NCBI GenBank assembly: GCA_964036295.1
Contig: OZ038462.1
Location: 13,564,440-13,628,439, forward strand
Length of the DNA: 64,000 nucleotides
Reading direction: 5' to 3'
Source: Plumapathes pennacea
Taxonomy: Eukaryota; Cnidaria; Anthozoa; Antipatharia; Myriopathidae
How positions within the stretch are numbered: position 1 is the stretch's first letter; each line of letters starts with the position of its first letter. A program made the position numbers and the translations under genes. Positions 1 through 14,900 of the stretch are shown here, in pieces. Under the pieces are notes generated by a model. The model was given only the letters and a program-made list of their open reading frames with translations. It searched no databases and was not told the DNA's origin.

Positions 1-7
1 GCATCTC

Positions 8-13
8 TTTAAT
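8..13 (-). terminator. Possible AK9 polyadenylation signal (ATTAAA)
   Basis: The minus strand carries ATTAAA at 13-8, about 225 bp past the AK9 stop codon, the only canonical or near-canonical signal in the visible 3' flank. The true site could lie outside the window. Confidence 0.3.
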
Positions 14-235
14 GCTATTCACAAAAACACAATACAGTGGCGCATTGTGTAGAAACTTGCCACATTTACAAAATTAAAACCTGTACAATTTGTTTAGGAA
101 GTTCTGTTTTAACTTGGAAAATCTCCAAAAATAAATATACAATTCTTGACATAAAATGTGTATTACAGTTTCATAACCATTGTTCACATTTCTGGGGTCG
201 GTCTAACGGCGTGACAATGTCTATGGTGACGTATT

Positions 236-2068
236 TCACGCACACCACGTCATGTTGGGTTCCATGCCCCTGAGGGCCAGGAAGTTAGTAAGTTTGTGAT
301 CAAAGTCGATGGGTCGATCCTCCGGTTCCCTGTAATTGGTCGTCATTTCTTTTCCAAGGTATCCAATTAGCTCACACTCTTCCTCGTACCTCAAGAGCTT
401 CCTTTTGTACTTTTTCCTCACGTGTTCACTGCTTTTCGGGTTGTAGGCTGCAGAGGGGAAATGTTTGAGGTCAAATAAGCAAAAGTGTGATACCAACGCC
501 TACACATGATAGATATGTTCATACAGTCGAAGCTCTCGTGGGCGACCACCTCGGGATCTCGAAAAAGTGGTCGAAATTAGAGCTGGTCGCTTACGAGATC
601 GGTCGCAAGGAAAGCTTCAACTGTACTTGTGCAAAATGTCTTCCAAACCCATCACACAAAGTGGATGAATACCTGCATGTACCTGATTGCCGACAGTTTT
701 GTTTCGACAGAGTGTAAGAGTCGCGAATTTACACAAGCTTTGTCTATCCCTCAAGTTCACTTCAACTTCCCTGGGTGCTTCACTCTGGTGCAAAATGGCT
801 CAGACATAAGACACCACCTTTCTTCCTCCACTCCACTCCACCCCTTTTGTCATTGAAAATGTGCTCGATACAATTACTAAACATTTCCCTTATCTCTATG
901 GACAGTGCAACATCTTGCAACAAACGAGCTTGTAAAAGTCGTAAAAGAATCTAGTGTCACAACTGTTTTTATACAACATTGCCTGTCACTCGATGCCTTT
1001 TCTCTTGTTTTTCTCACCTTTGAGATGATAAGCAACGTATAGCAACGCGGACTTCCTGGGATCCATGAAGGGGTACTTGGGTTTGAAGCAGCCGACTGCC
1101 GTGAGCGCCTTGGTGATCGCTGTAGACACTGTCTGTTCCATGAAACCTAACATGGGCAGGTTGGACACCAACAAGGCGTCCTTACGAGGTGGTAGCTTGT
1201 GCGGCAAGGTCAGGCCATGATACATTTCAGGCAGCCTGTTAACGGAAAAATAGATATCGTGGTTAACCCTTTCACTCCCCAGCTAATGTGTGTGTGCGTG
1301 TGTGTGTAACGCTCTTTCCCAGGCCTCCTCATTCCTAATATAGACAAATTGAACCGGTATTAAGATCTCTGTATAATAATACGCTTAGCAACCGCTGACC
1401 GCGGCTGATGTGTGTGTGTGCGTTTGTGTGTAACAAATTGAAGTGGTAATAAGATAATGTGTGTTGATTTCGATTTGTGACGCAACAAATTAAACCGGTA
1501 ATTAGATAATGCGTGGTTTGAATTCTTGACGCAACAAATGCTCGCGTACTCGTTAGTCATGATCATCATGATGATCGGATTTCTTTTCCTAATTTTTTCT
1601 GTCTTTCTTTTCTCTTTTTTGAATTCCATTTCGAACATCTCGAACGCTGTTTACATTGTCAAAGTACAAACTTCTGTAGTGCATGTACCACTCGATCGTA
1701 TTCGACTCGTCGAACCACCGATCGATCGACATCAAAATCTCCCCGTTTTTCGAATATGCGGCCATCCAGTCACGGACAGCTGAAATTCTCTTGCTAAACT
1801 CAAACGGAATTCTCACCTTCAGTAGTCGCGTCCTCGACTTGGTTGAAAGGCAACGGTCGAGAGGATTTCTAGCTTGCTTGTGCCGGCGATTCAGTTCGAA
1901 TTGACGTCATGATATTAAATTATGACTAACGAGTACGCGAACATTTGTTGCGTCAGAAACGATCTTATTACCGATTCAATTTGTCCATATAAGGAATGAG
2001 GAGGCCTGGGAAACAGCGTTACACACACACATGAGCGGGTCAGCTGCTAAGCGCATTATTATATAGAG

Positions 2069-2157
<89 letters not shown>

Positions 2158-5100
2158 CACTATTTAAATCGTCATCATCATCACATGGCAAGCGCACTTA
2201 AAATGATTCTTACCTCAAGAACTTCTGAAGTTTTTCCTCGGACCCAAAGTAATACATCTTCTCTCGATACTCCACAACGAGTTCAGGATTACCAGGGATG
2301 ATGCTCTCGTATCTGAATTGAAGAAACGACAAACAAAACATTATCAGACAACGAGTTTAGAATCACATAACTTGCTTTTAAATAATACCGGGAGCATCGA
2401 TTCTATCATAAATTCCGGCTATTTGGACAAAGGGCACAATTATTCTCCACGGACCGTGTAATCGGTCCATTAGACTCGCGTTTCTCTTGACAATGATGGA
2501 GAACGCGAGTCTAATGGACTGATCACACTTCGCTAAAGTGGAGCCGATCCAAGATCGGTATTGAAATCGTAACTGGCGTGCGTTCTGCACATTCCCTAAA
2601 ATCGCAGTTAAACTGGACCCGCAAAACAGCCATCCCTGTAACTTCATTACTTGTTATAATTGTCGGTATTACACATGTATGTACGTATCTGAAGTATAAA
2701 TAAATTGTTGTTGTTGTCATTTGTTACATTGTGTCCTTCTATGTTTCCAGGGTGGCAAAAGGCACGGACACAAAAGTGTTTCTGAGGTTTTTCAGAAAAA
2801 TTTCTTGTATCCAGGACACAAATTTTGTGTCCGTGAATGTGTCACGGGTGGCAAAACGGGGCAACATCTGGAAACATGCGTGCTAGCAATGTTTCCGCGG
2901 CAATGTGTCCTCGTTTTGCCGGGCTCTAAGAAAACAGAAACTAACCTCATTTTGCCGTCCAGGAAAGTGACAGGACAATAGCCCTTGAGTTCAACTTGAA
3001 TTGGGAACATTGCTTTAACTTCCCCAGCTGTCCGTCTGCGAGGGAGTAACTCTGGCGGGGGAAGCTTTCGCGGGGCAAGCGGGGGCACATAACAAGCAGG
3101 GTCTGCCAGAAACATCTCCAAATCAGCCCTGGAGGCCATCTTGTAGTAACGGCCTCTGAATTCCGCGGCGAACTCAAGGGATGGATTCACAGAACAGTCG
3201 AACAGTTCGCCTCTGTCTGCCAGACTCACGGGACAGTACTGACCGAAGTCACCGAGTCGTACGAGGCACTCGCTTGGAGTCACACACATGTCTGCAATCG
3301 AGGCTGCTTTACCTGTGAACACGTGACAAAACATGAGTGCCTGAAATGCACAGGGTGCAAATAATACTTATTACAATTGGCCGTTCTACGGCTTGGGAAG
3401 CTTGAACAGTGTTTCAAAGTTCCCTAAAGCTAACCATGCGCGCTCAGTTTTCGTCACGGTATTCTTTGTACAGTAAAGTTAGTAATTTTCTATGCGAGTG
3501 GTGCCGAGTTTTAAAGTGGACTTCTTTTTTGCTGTCCAGTTGCTGATTTATGCGTTAAAACCCACATGCAGTCTCACATGCAAGTTTGAGAATCCAAGAA
3601 ACGGAGCGAACTACGTTGTTTCAAAATAGGCTGCCCAACGTTCGGTCATATGACCCTTTGGTACACTATGTTGGGTGCCAACCGCGGCGAAGCAAACTCC
3701 CCCCTAAACGGCAGTGAATGACGCCACAAACCACAGGTAAGGTATAACACTTATTATTAAAAACTGGACCACGGTTATTGGATTTCTAGGCTTTTGATTG
3801 ATTCCTTGGACATGGTTTATCAGCTCATAACCAATGGGTGGACAAATATGGTCAATGAACGCCCGACGAAGTAATGTGGAGGAAGTTTTTTCGGATTTAC
3901 AACCTTTTCAGAGTGGCTTGCAAGTCCCGGGTGAGACAAATTTACAACACCAATTAATAAATGAGCAAAGAGGAAAAAAAATGCATGCCTAAAGTGTTTT
4001 TACACAACAGCAAAGGGAACAAGACGGCACCTTCGCTCAAGTCGATACGAGCAGCCATTGATCGATCGCTTACTTCGGTTCGCCTCCGCGATGTAAACAG
4101 TTTTCCATCACCACCGACTCTGCCCTCACCGAAGCAAAAAAAGCTTTCTTCTTCAATATTTCTTGCTGATGTTCAAGCATCTCTAGCTTCAGTTCTCGTT
4201 CAGCACAGCCAGTTGTCAATTTCGGGCAGCATCACAAACGCCGCACATGGCGAGCAAAGAACGCGATTCCCTCCGTAATGCGATGCTTACAACTGTACCA
4301 ACGTCCACGTTTTCAATAATTTTGGTACATCACCTTAGGATATTTTTGTAAACTCCTTCTGAATATTCGGCAAGCCCGAGTAGGATAATTGTTAATTATC
4401 TACCTATTCAGGAAAGTTTGGAGGGAATTTCTTTTATTTTCGGGAGGATCTCCGAAGAACGCTTTCTCATATAAGAGACTGACCGTAATTAACCTCTGTT
4501 GACGAATTACGCAAGGCTCTAACATAGGGGTATACGACCAAAGGGTGGGCCGCTTGTGGTTTTAAGATATGAGCATCACCACACACTATATAGATATGTG
4601 AAACAGTTTTAAAAACACAAGACTAATTGTCACACAATGTTTTGACTTCACACAACACTTTTCTTTTCACAAAATTAGTTTCAGACCTGACTTAGAGGGG
4701 CCCTCTTAGCCATTTCAATGTTTTTGTTCACGTCTGAAAATGTGTAAAACCAGGGCTCAATAAAGTTTCAAACACGAGAAAACGAATAAATCAATAGCAA
4801 CGTCGCCAAGTTGCACTTTTAGGTCAAAAGAAACAAAATAGATGGTAATGGCTAGCTAATTTATCTTTTGACTTTCAGGGACCCTCAAAATGGCGGATCA
4901 AGGTTTTCGGCAAAGGAGGGTGCTTAAGAGGGCCTCCTTAAGTCGACCTAGCGCTCCAATGTGTACTTTGACCACAATAATTCTTACAACTCACCATCTG
5001 ATAGTCTCTGTAAGTACGTTTGAATCTGGCGCACACTAATCCTGGCTTCATGGAGTGCAGTGTTCCACACCCACCACTTGGACTCCACTCCGTCCACACT

Positions 5101-8100
5101 AACCCAGTTGCGATGCTCCTCTTGGTACCAGGTCCTCACGCCTCCCACGGACTCATGCCAACTGTTGAGCCTGATGCCCAGGATCTGTTGGCTGTCGTGT
5201 AATGGCAGGAGCCTAGAAACGAATCACCAGACTTAGCCATACGACGCTTTGAGTTAAAGGATTTGTCATAGAAGTTACTGAGTCAGTTATGGATGAAAGC
5301 ATTCTTGCGGATACCTCGGGAATACGTATATTTTTTTTGCCATGCGGTCACTTTATATTTGAAGCAGCAGTCCAAACTGTGGTTTCGAACAGTTACACTG
5401 GGCTACAGAGGCTGCACCAGATATCTATATTTTTGTGCAATGACCGCTGACTCAAAAACAGGGTGATTATCCGGCAGAAAAGCGTATTTTCGCAGTGTCA
5501 GTTAGTCGTATATACAGCCCTAAGTCGTGTGATTTTACCTTGAAGGGGAGTGTCTGTCGGCTGTGCCTCGCGTCAGAACTTCATCGTCATGCACTTGGAG
5601 CTCTAACACCTTGACAGGGATGATCTTCCTCTCCGTCATCAGCTCCACCTGGCGTTTTGTGAGCGGGAAGCCATCCAGAATATACCTGCACAGATCAAAG
5701 AAGTTCTTCTTAACGCAAAACACGACAAAGCCCTGGCCAAACGGCACTCACATGTCCCAAGTTTGCATTCAATGAACTTGCGCGCGGGTGGTCAAATGGT
5801 ACTCCCAAGTTGAGCCAAGGTGCAAAAAGAAACTATTCATTTGCCACGACAGAAGCTGATCAGCAAGAAGCAGAAGTAAATCATTCTTTCTTGACTTTGG
5901 CTCGACGTGGCCAAACGGTAAAAACTTGGATCGACTTGGGTGGAAATTTGAGGACAAATATAACTGAGCTTGCACACGACGCGGTTTGATTTAAAACTTT
6001 GGGTGAAAGTTTACCTCGAGTTAGACCGAGTTACATAGTAATGGCGTAGAACGAAAGACGTATTTTCCTGCGGTGTCCGCTTTCTTTATCAGCACTTACC
6101 CTCTGGTCTGGCACTGCATGTCCAACAGCGCGATTTCCAACGCCTGTACCGCCAGCTCATCCGGGACTACGTTTCCCGCCCTCAGATGCATGTTGAGCTG
6201 CCGCGCCAGGTCGGTTTGGGACTGGGACGAGAGAACACGTCGCAGCGCCTCGCCAATGGACAGACGCACGACTCCGTACTCTGCTACGAAACGACTGGCC
6301 ACTGAAACGAACCAATCAAAGCGGCATGAGTGAACAAGCCAAATCATGTACAGTACACTACAACCATGACGCTGCGATGAAATTTGTAAATCTTTTGGTT
6401 CACCGTCAATGTACATAGTTCAGTGTAAGAAACGTTTTGGCAACAAAAACGGAGATGGGCCTTTGGATAAATGAAAAGTTTTGATGTTCAAGTATGTCAG
6501 TTAGAGATCTACAACAGAGTTTCTTTGATCTTTGTGGGTGGGAGGCGGAAGAGGGGGTAGGGGAGGGTACGAGGAAATGTTGCAGTCCTGTATTATAGCA
6601 AATCACTTTTTTCTTTCATCAAAGTGAGTTATTAAATCTGCCATTTACACCTTGCGAGACCTGCTGACACCAAGGTGTATTAAGTAGATGCCATCCATCT
6701 GCAACATTTAGAGGTTTTAACTATATAGTCAGGATGGCCGCAATGCCACAGGTATAAATGGCAAGGGATAAATGGCAATCTAGATTACTTGGACTGCGTC
6801 TGCGTGGTAAAAGACGTATGATGGATCGACCGAAGGTGGATATGCAACTGTACGCCGTTAAGAAAATTGAGCTGACGTTTTCAAAATCAGTCCTACAACG
6901 GAGGAGGTGCTTGCACTTGCACACAGGCACTTTAAACATCAGCTCAAATTTCTTAGCGGGGTCAGTTTTTAAGCATCGGCCCTTTGTCGGTTCATCATAC
7001 ACAGAGACAAATGCCTTGTCTGTGCAGTCCCAATTTTATATCTCAAAACCTGAAAAACAGGTATAGTGAGTACAGTAAAACCTGTATTAAGCGGACACCC
7101 GTTTGATACATGGCCGCTTATACAGGTTTGACTGTATACATATATTCGAACTGACAAATGTCAATAAACACAAGAGGGCCACTTACAGGTCGTCTTGCCC
7201 GACTTGGGAGGTCCTATAATTGCCATGCGGATGGGCACTACAGGTTTGGGCGACGGCTGTTTGAGATACTTGGAGGGACACTGCATGAAGCTAGATCTGG
7301 CTTCCTCGCCAGAACAGAAGTAGACGTGCTGCCTGTACACGACGGGGCACTGCGGGTTGGTGAAGGTGTGCTGCGGCTGAATAACTTCACCCTCCAGAAG
7401 CTAAGAAAGAAAATGATAAAACAAGGTGAAAACTCAATGAGTTCTAGAAGCACTTGCGGAATTGATAGACGTGGTACCAGTCCCAAGCTATAATCAGCAT
7501 ACAAATTTCTGTCAGCTTTTTAATGAAATTCCTACCAGTGACTGAATTTTATAAAAACAAAAATTAAAGAAAACAGTAAAACCAATGTGGCCATGACTAT
7601 GAAAAGATTACTGTTTTTGTAACGCAAAATGCCCTGCAATAATAATAACCCCCTCCCCTGAGAATGAGCCACACAAAAAAAATAACTTGGACAAATACAA
7701 GCACAGAGCTGAAATTACTGAAATTGACGGTATTTGAAAATAATCCCAAAGAAGCATAAGTCTCACCTTCACAGGGCACCAGCGACCAAACCTGCTGGGA
7801 AACTTGTAGCCATTTATGAGCATGCGATTGGCCAGGAAATTGTCGATGGGAAAACACCGCTCAAACAGGCTTTCCCGGAAATCGACGACGGGTTTGAGGC
7901 TCTTCTCGATGCAATACTTCACAATGCGTGGTTTACGTCCGCCGTTTATTTCAATGCGAGGGATGGAGACCTCCTCTAACGTTTCCTAGTAAACAAGAGA
8001 GACAGCGATGTTGATTAAAAGAGGCGGCAAGGTCACGTCAGTCACTGTGAAGAACATTGAAGAACTTCCTTTATAGAGTGAAAATATGTGGGAAATGTTC

Positions 8101-8914
8101 CAGGAAATACCCTGATTTCGATACTATAAAACGTATGTACGCAATGCGTACATGTGTCTATTGCAAGGTACAGTAATTTAATCAAAGGTTTCTCGCCGAC
8201 TTTTTGTGACAGCGTTTCGTTCGTTTCCCGTGATTTGCCAATGCGCAGTTTCGGCTACGTCCGTTTTCAGCGATTGACCAACCTCAACGATACCTTTGAC
8301 TAGAGTCCCTAATCCTATCCAGTCCCAAATAGATGTTTGAATGTTTGATACATCAATTCTCACAACATTGCTCATACACTTTCTTCCAAATTTGTGAGAA
8401 GAGGTATGTCAACACAGTACCCCAGTGAAAGAGCATCAGGAAGTCAGAACTAAATCCTCTAAACATACAAACCGTGGGACAGTAAACGTACCTGCACCAT
8501 TGCGACTCGACCCGTCTCCTCGTCGTACTTTTCTCCGATCTCCGTCTTCAGTCTTTCTGTAGCGTCCTCCTCCGTCTCCTCTTCTTCTTCATCCAAATCT
8601 TCCTCCTCTTCTTCCTCTGCGTCCAACAGCTCTTCGATGTCGTACTCTTCCTCTTCCTCGTCCGCCTCCTCTTCGCTATCATCGCTGTCTCGAGCTTGCC
8701 GTCTGGCCAGCCTTTCAGCTTTTCGTGCGTCAAGCTCCGCCTGCTTCTCCTCGCGTCGACGGGCGCGGATTTCATCCTAAAGAGATTGCGACGAATTTGA
8801 GAACAGAAAAGAACCAAGAGAGGGATACAGAAATGTGAACATGGCCGCCGCTTTAGCATAAATTAACTTTCACCCAACAAACAAAAAAAATGAACCCGAT
8901 TGGGCAACAACAGT

Positions 8915-8947
<33 letters not shown>

Positions 8948-11900
8948 AAAAACAACAAGTTTATTTATAACCAACAGTTGGAACAGTGGCTTCTGGATCA
9001 TTAAAAAATTTGAAAAGTAAGAGCTATTAAACAATAACTTTAGGGTTAATCAAGCTATATATAGTGATCCCAAGCAACATCGATAAACTGGGCCTATTAG
9101 TTTACGTCTATACTTACTTTCTGTTGCTTAGCCAAAGCTTTGAGGCGCTCTTTCTCTGCTACTCTCTTGTCTCTTTTCTTGCGCCATTTCTCCAGCAGAG
9201 GCGGCAACAGCCTGTCCACGATATCCGTGTCCTCAACCGCCAGCAAAACAGCGCAGTCTGGAAACAAACCGGAGTCGGCCAGATAGCGCGTCTCGTTCTC
9301 TGTGCGTGGGAAACCCTCGATAATAAAACCTGTAGATCTGTTGTGGGAAAAAGACTGATCAATACAGAGAACAGCAAAAATAATACACTAATACTACGAC
9401 CGAGTGAGTGAGTTAACCCCTTCTCTACAAAGCAGCCAAGGAAGTGTCGCCCATTGTAGTTTAGGCAGTTCAATGGTCGTAAAACTCCAGCCCTACCGAG
9501 TAATTCGAAGACTCATTTTCCGTTTGCACCGCTCTTTGAACTTGTCCAAGCAGGTGTATTCTTGGTCAATCAGATGAGATTGGCGCATTGGTTTTAGTTT
9601 TACGAAAGTCAATCGCAAACTGCAAACGCCCTTCATAGTGGCTGGCTGAGATTCCGTGCTTCCGTGTCTCAGCCAACCATCAGCGTTCAATATCTTTCGT
9701 TGATCCAGGTTTCACGTCCTTCACGTCAACGAAGAACAATGCTTTTACCCTTGCTACTCAATGGCTTATACTGCTACAAGACTTGCTTGCTTCGACCAGT
9801 CAATCAGCGCAGCAAAAGTAAAAAAAAAAAAAAACAACAACACACTTTCGACAGTCAATCGTATACTAGTCAACCCACAGTTCACAGCAGCTTACTTGAA
9901 TGGTTCTTCTTGCCACCAAGCGGGTAAAATCTTATCCAGAGTGTCATTGGGCAGAGCTTCACCGTCAGCCAGGTTGGCCTTTATGTTCTCCTCGTCTTCT
10001 GTCAGCTCCACTTCGGCTTCTCCATCACCGTTCTCTCCCTCGTCACCAGCCCCAGAACTCTCCGCCTCGCCTGACTTGGCCGCGGTGGCATCCGCTCCTG
10101 AAGAATCAAGGTTCCATATTTTAGATCTCAACCCTTTCACTCCCAAGGGTGATCAACTTCAAGATCTTCTAGTTTCTCGCCAAAAATATAAAATACACAG
10201 TAAGGAGAAATTTGATTTTGATACCTTGCTCAAATAACAGCTGATTACACTATCAATTTTCACTACATCACATCGAATATTTCGCCAAATATCGACCAAA
10301 ACAATGTTACACCGATCAAATAGCTTCCAATCCACGCAATTTGTTGCAAGTACTTTAAACGATTTCCAAAACTTGCAACGCGTTGCACACTGAAAACATC
10401 ATGAAAAATCGTTCGCAACGGCGTGTTACATCGTACTGCTGCAAATCGTTGTTGCAAATCGACCGGTGTAACAGTCGGCAACTTCCCTCGAGCTGACCTG
10501 CTGTCGTTTGTCTGGGACAGTTTGCCTCGCGACTCGACCGCCATTTTGCGTCCAATTAAGCCGCTAGTCGATTTCCAGCGAAACAAAGCTGCGCAACAGA
10601 ATTTTGTACACTAATTCTAAATCCTCACCAGGAAACTCTTGTCCGTCAGGCGGCGTTATGGCTGACTCGTCCTCTTCTTCTTCAAACTCCGGACCAATCT
10701 TTTTCTTGGTTTTGGCGATGATCAGTTCCTGCAGTCGATCTTGGAAGGAGATGTGGAACAGGCCAAGTTGCTTTGCCAACTGGCGCCCGTGTAACGTCTT
10801 GCCAGCTCCTTTTGGACCAATGATCAGCAGCCTGATGGGCGGTGGCTAAGAAACACGTGACAAAGTTTTGAAAACGATTCACTCTTGGGTTGCCGAGCTT
10901 TTTTTGTCACCAAATTTGATCGTTTTCGTGTCGACGAGAACGCATCGAAATCCTACTTAAATTGCAAGCATGTAAACCCAGCCTGTGAACGAGTGAAGTA
11001 ATAAAACTAGAAGCACTTTAGGACCTCCTATTTTTGTAATGGGTGAATCCCGCTGCCAGTAAAAGTAGTTGCCACCTGAAATATATAGGCTGAGCTTTCA
11101 CTAGCGACAGTAAGCATAAGCACCAGTGAGCGACATAAGCATAGGCATTCATTCGTTATACTTATGTTGCTGCTTGTTTGTACTGCTGACGCTCCTTAAG
11201 AGCTGACGGTCTAGAAGTAATTCATTACCTGTAGAGGTTTATCCTTGCTCAAGTACACCTCAGGATCATCGAGGAATGTAGCCCGGGCATCCAGAGACGA
11301 GAAGAAGTAAGTCCTCTCGCGGTACTTGCATGCGCAGTCGGACATCCCAGGCCACAAGACATCCTTCTCTTTCAGCATCACCGGACAGTATTGCTTGGTA
11401 TCACCGAAGATCTTCTTCTTGTCTTTGTTAAAAATGTCATCGTCCTCTTCTTCTTCCTCTTCCTCTTCTTCGGCGAAGTCTTCCTCTTCTTCGTCTTGAT
11501 CCATTCCTGTGTACTCCCAACCGCGGTAGTTGAACGGCGCTGTAAGTAAATCCTTTTAGCTGTAGAGCTCATAATACAAATTCTCACAACATTTCAGAAG
11601 AATAAGTATAAGTGATGTAGTGAAAATTGATAGCTGGATCAGCTAAGTTACCGAGAGCCAAATTCTCCAAACAGTATATCCAATGTGTAGTACAGACGCG
11701 AGACAAGTGAAGCTGATCCGCCTCACTAGTTAAAATTCAACGCGGGGGACGACGGGAAGAGACGGAACTTCTCCCTTCCCACGATCCCTCGCGCGCTCGA
11801 TTGTTTCTTCCCCAGGCCCCCGAACGTTTTACATTCCCAACGCTAAACGCTACTCCAACACAAGAAGCCTCTGCGGAGGAGAGAGAATCTCTTACAAAGC

Positions 11901-14900
11901 CAAAGATGAATTTAATTCAACCTATAACAAAAGTAGCCGTATCGTTGCTTTCAATTATCGAACGCAAAGAACTGTAAATGAGAGAACTCTTATACTTTTT
12001 TACCTTAAAGAGTTTAAGCTACAATCTTGGCCAAAAGTCGTGGGACACTTAGCCTTTTATCTAAAAATTACGACACTTTCCCTCTTCCCGCCCCCCTCCC
12101 CCATTGCAATGTTGAATGAATGTGCTCAAAGTGCACTCCCTTTAAGCAACATTGTATGGGGGGAGGGGGGAGGACTAAGTTTCGGAAACAGGAGCCGCTT
12201 TCGTTGTTCAACAAGGAGTGGTGGTGAAAACATAGCATTTTTTCAGAGTGTCCCACATACTTTTGGCCAGGATTGTAGATACATGACAAGGCAAAGCAAT
12301 GGACGAGAAGCTTAATATCAGTAATCGCAATACGTACCTTCAACCTTTTTTATCACTTCCTTGCCCATACTTCCTTCGTCCTTCTCTACACTAACAAAGA
12401 TCGGCTCCAGGTTATTCGTGCCCTTGATGATGGAAATAAGAGCCTGGAAATCTCGCTCGAAATTCACTCTCAAGGACTTGAACTCCTCCGTCTCAGGGAG
12501 ATCCGGCGGGAACTCCTTATCGGCCTGGTCATCTTCCGGAACAACAACCAAATCTTCCTCTGACGGATGTAGCTCCTCCGACTGTGTGACTTTGAGCTCC
12601 GGCGATTCGCCCTGGGACACCGCCTCCTCCTCCTCTTTATCGGCTGTCTCTTCATCTTCGTCTTTGGCTTCTTCGCCGCCCTCTGCCTCACCCTCACCTC
12701 CCCCGCCGTCCTCACCTTCCCCTCCCTCTCCGTCTTCTGCCTCGGCCTGCTCCTGTTTGAGACGCTCCAGCTCCGCCTTCCTGCGCGCTTCTTCCTCCGC
12801 TTTCCTCGCGGCCTCCTCTCTTCGCAGTCTTTCCTGCTCCAGTCTCTGTGCCTCCTGTCGTGCTTTCTCTTCTGAGCGTTTTATCTCCCACTTGGCCAGC
12901 AGATCTGTTGGAAAACCACGACATACATTGTCATAGTCTTCTTATATCGCAATTTACTTATGACTAGTCGTAAGTCGATGTTAACACATGCCTAAACTTC
13001 ATCGTGGTTGGCTATCGGCTACCGACAAACTACCGACTGGTCACCGACTTATACTGGCTACCAACCCGAGTGACTGGACAGGGCACAATATGGTCTGTGC
13101 ACGTGCAAATTGCCAGTGATTTATGGTCCGCGGATATGTAACAACTCTGTAAGTTTTGGCGGCTTTTTTTTTTTTTTTTTTTTTTGCGGAAAAACGTTGC
13201 TACCTCTCAATTAAAGTTTTGCTTTGGGAAAGGGCTAAATTAGGCCTGCATCAAACGTCGAATTTTCACATGCGTCGAATACATTGTAAATTAGCTGAAA
13301 CAATAGATTTTGCTCATTTGCAGTGTATTCGACGCATGTGGAGTTTGAAACAGGTCTTATTTATTCGCGCTCCGGTGTTGAGACGTGAAATTCGTACTTC
13401 GTTACTTTGTGAATATTCACTCGACGAAATGGACTCGTAAATATTCATCGCTTACCGTCCTTGTTCGTTTGGTACCATCTCTTCAGAAGAAAGTCGCCAT
13501 TGTCACTGTCGTCTCGCAGACAAATGACTTCATCAGGAAGAATGTTGCGCTCTATCATAGCCGTGAACTGTTCCCGTGTGATCGGAAAGTTGTCCAAAAT
13601 GTAACCGCCAGCACTGTGGGGCACACACACACACATACACACAAATCAGAAATCACCACCTGCTATTTGAGTACAAATTGCTTTAGTTCCTCTATATGTT
13701 GAGTCGAACAGGCAGCGACTTTAAATACAATAGGCCATTTCCGAGATTCCTGTTTCCTCTTTTTCAAACGAGGTATAGTGCAAAAAAAAACTTTCTTATG
13801 AAAAAGAGTTTTCATTTTCCTGCAAATCAACTCACTTTCATAAGAAACGTTTCGCACTAGGCCTTTGAAACAGAGGCAATAGGCATCTCGGAAATGGCCT
13901 GTTACTTTGTTAGCTTTGTTTATTTCATTGATTGATTGATTGATTGATTGATTGTTTTGTTTAATTGCTTGTTACCCGCGTGTTGTCTCGCTTGTTAGTG
14001 ATACTTGATTCTGTATAATATGGATAATATACAATTCTTGGCCAGACAAAACCCAGGAAAGTCTCCAACCGAGGAGACTTTCCACATTGCCGAGGTAGAT
14101 TTACACTTGTAACTTTTGCTTACAATTGTCGCACGCAACTTTTTTACGGCACGGATCTACGTTACATCACATGTTTCGTGTCGTAAGCAGGCCGCATGCG
14201 ACAGTCGTATAAATCGCACCGCGTAAACCGGCCTTTAGTAGTTTGCGAGTCATCTTGGTCACAGTGTTCTCGTGGTCCTCAAAAGAGACCCTCTCACCGT
14301 AGATACTGTGTTCGCCCATGTTTTATATTTACATCCGGAGCTCGACTTTCCTGAGGCGCCCAAGTTATGACTGATCGATCTGACTGTCGCTGATTGCCGT
14401 ATTCAATACACTTTCTGAGTTTGTGCTGATTTATTTTTGTGATAAAACGTAGAAAAACATGAGAATCCGCCATTTTTGTATGACACGAAAATGGCCGCCG
14501 GTGAAAGGGTCTCTTCAACTAAAGGAGAACCACGCTGTCTCGACTTAACGAGAAATAGTTCGAGACACCGGGGGATCGAGATAGCTGAGTTTAAACAAGG
14601 GAAATTTCTACCAAGCTCATTTCCAAGAGAAATCGGATTCTGTTCGAGATAGCGGGGTTGCACTCCCGGGGGGTGTACTCATCATAATTTTGGGTGTCAG
14701 TGTGCCGCCCGGTCCTGAAAACCCTTACCTTATTTCAGACCAAAATATATGATTTTCTATACCCTATTTCAGACCTGACCTCAAAATGTACACCCTATTT
14801 CTTATTCGGTGTTTTCTTCCATTTGCCGTGCAATGTCCGTGACGACACATTTCTGTAAAATCATACATTATCCTAGACCAAACCGATACCCTATTTCAGA

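Noticed and set aside
1976..2197. 73-codon frame of nearly pure Asn
   Set aside because: It is the translation of an (ATT)n microsatellite.
3640..4560. Possible transposon with ACCCTTTGG-like ends in AK9 intron 25
   Set aside because: The two end matches are short and not clearly inverted; no target duplication.
9329..9337. Alternative splice acceptor for AK9 exon 19 at 9329
   Set aside because: It breaks the frame with exon 18; the acceptor giving a start at 9337 restores KSTGF, as in the family.
9761..10237. 158-codon plus-strand frame rich in Ser/Pro
   Set aside because: It is antisense to AK9 exon 18 (10097-9896), whose acidic coding gives a Ser/Pro-rich shadow.
12361..12936. 191-codon plus-strand frame, Ser-rich
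   Set aside because: Antisense shadow of AK9 exon 15, a Glu/Lys/Arg-rich linker; the minus frame splices correctly.
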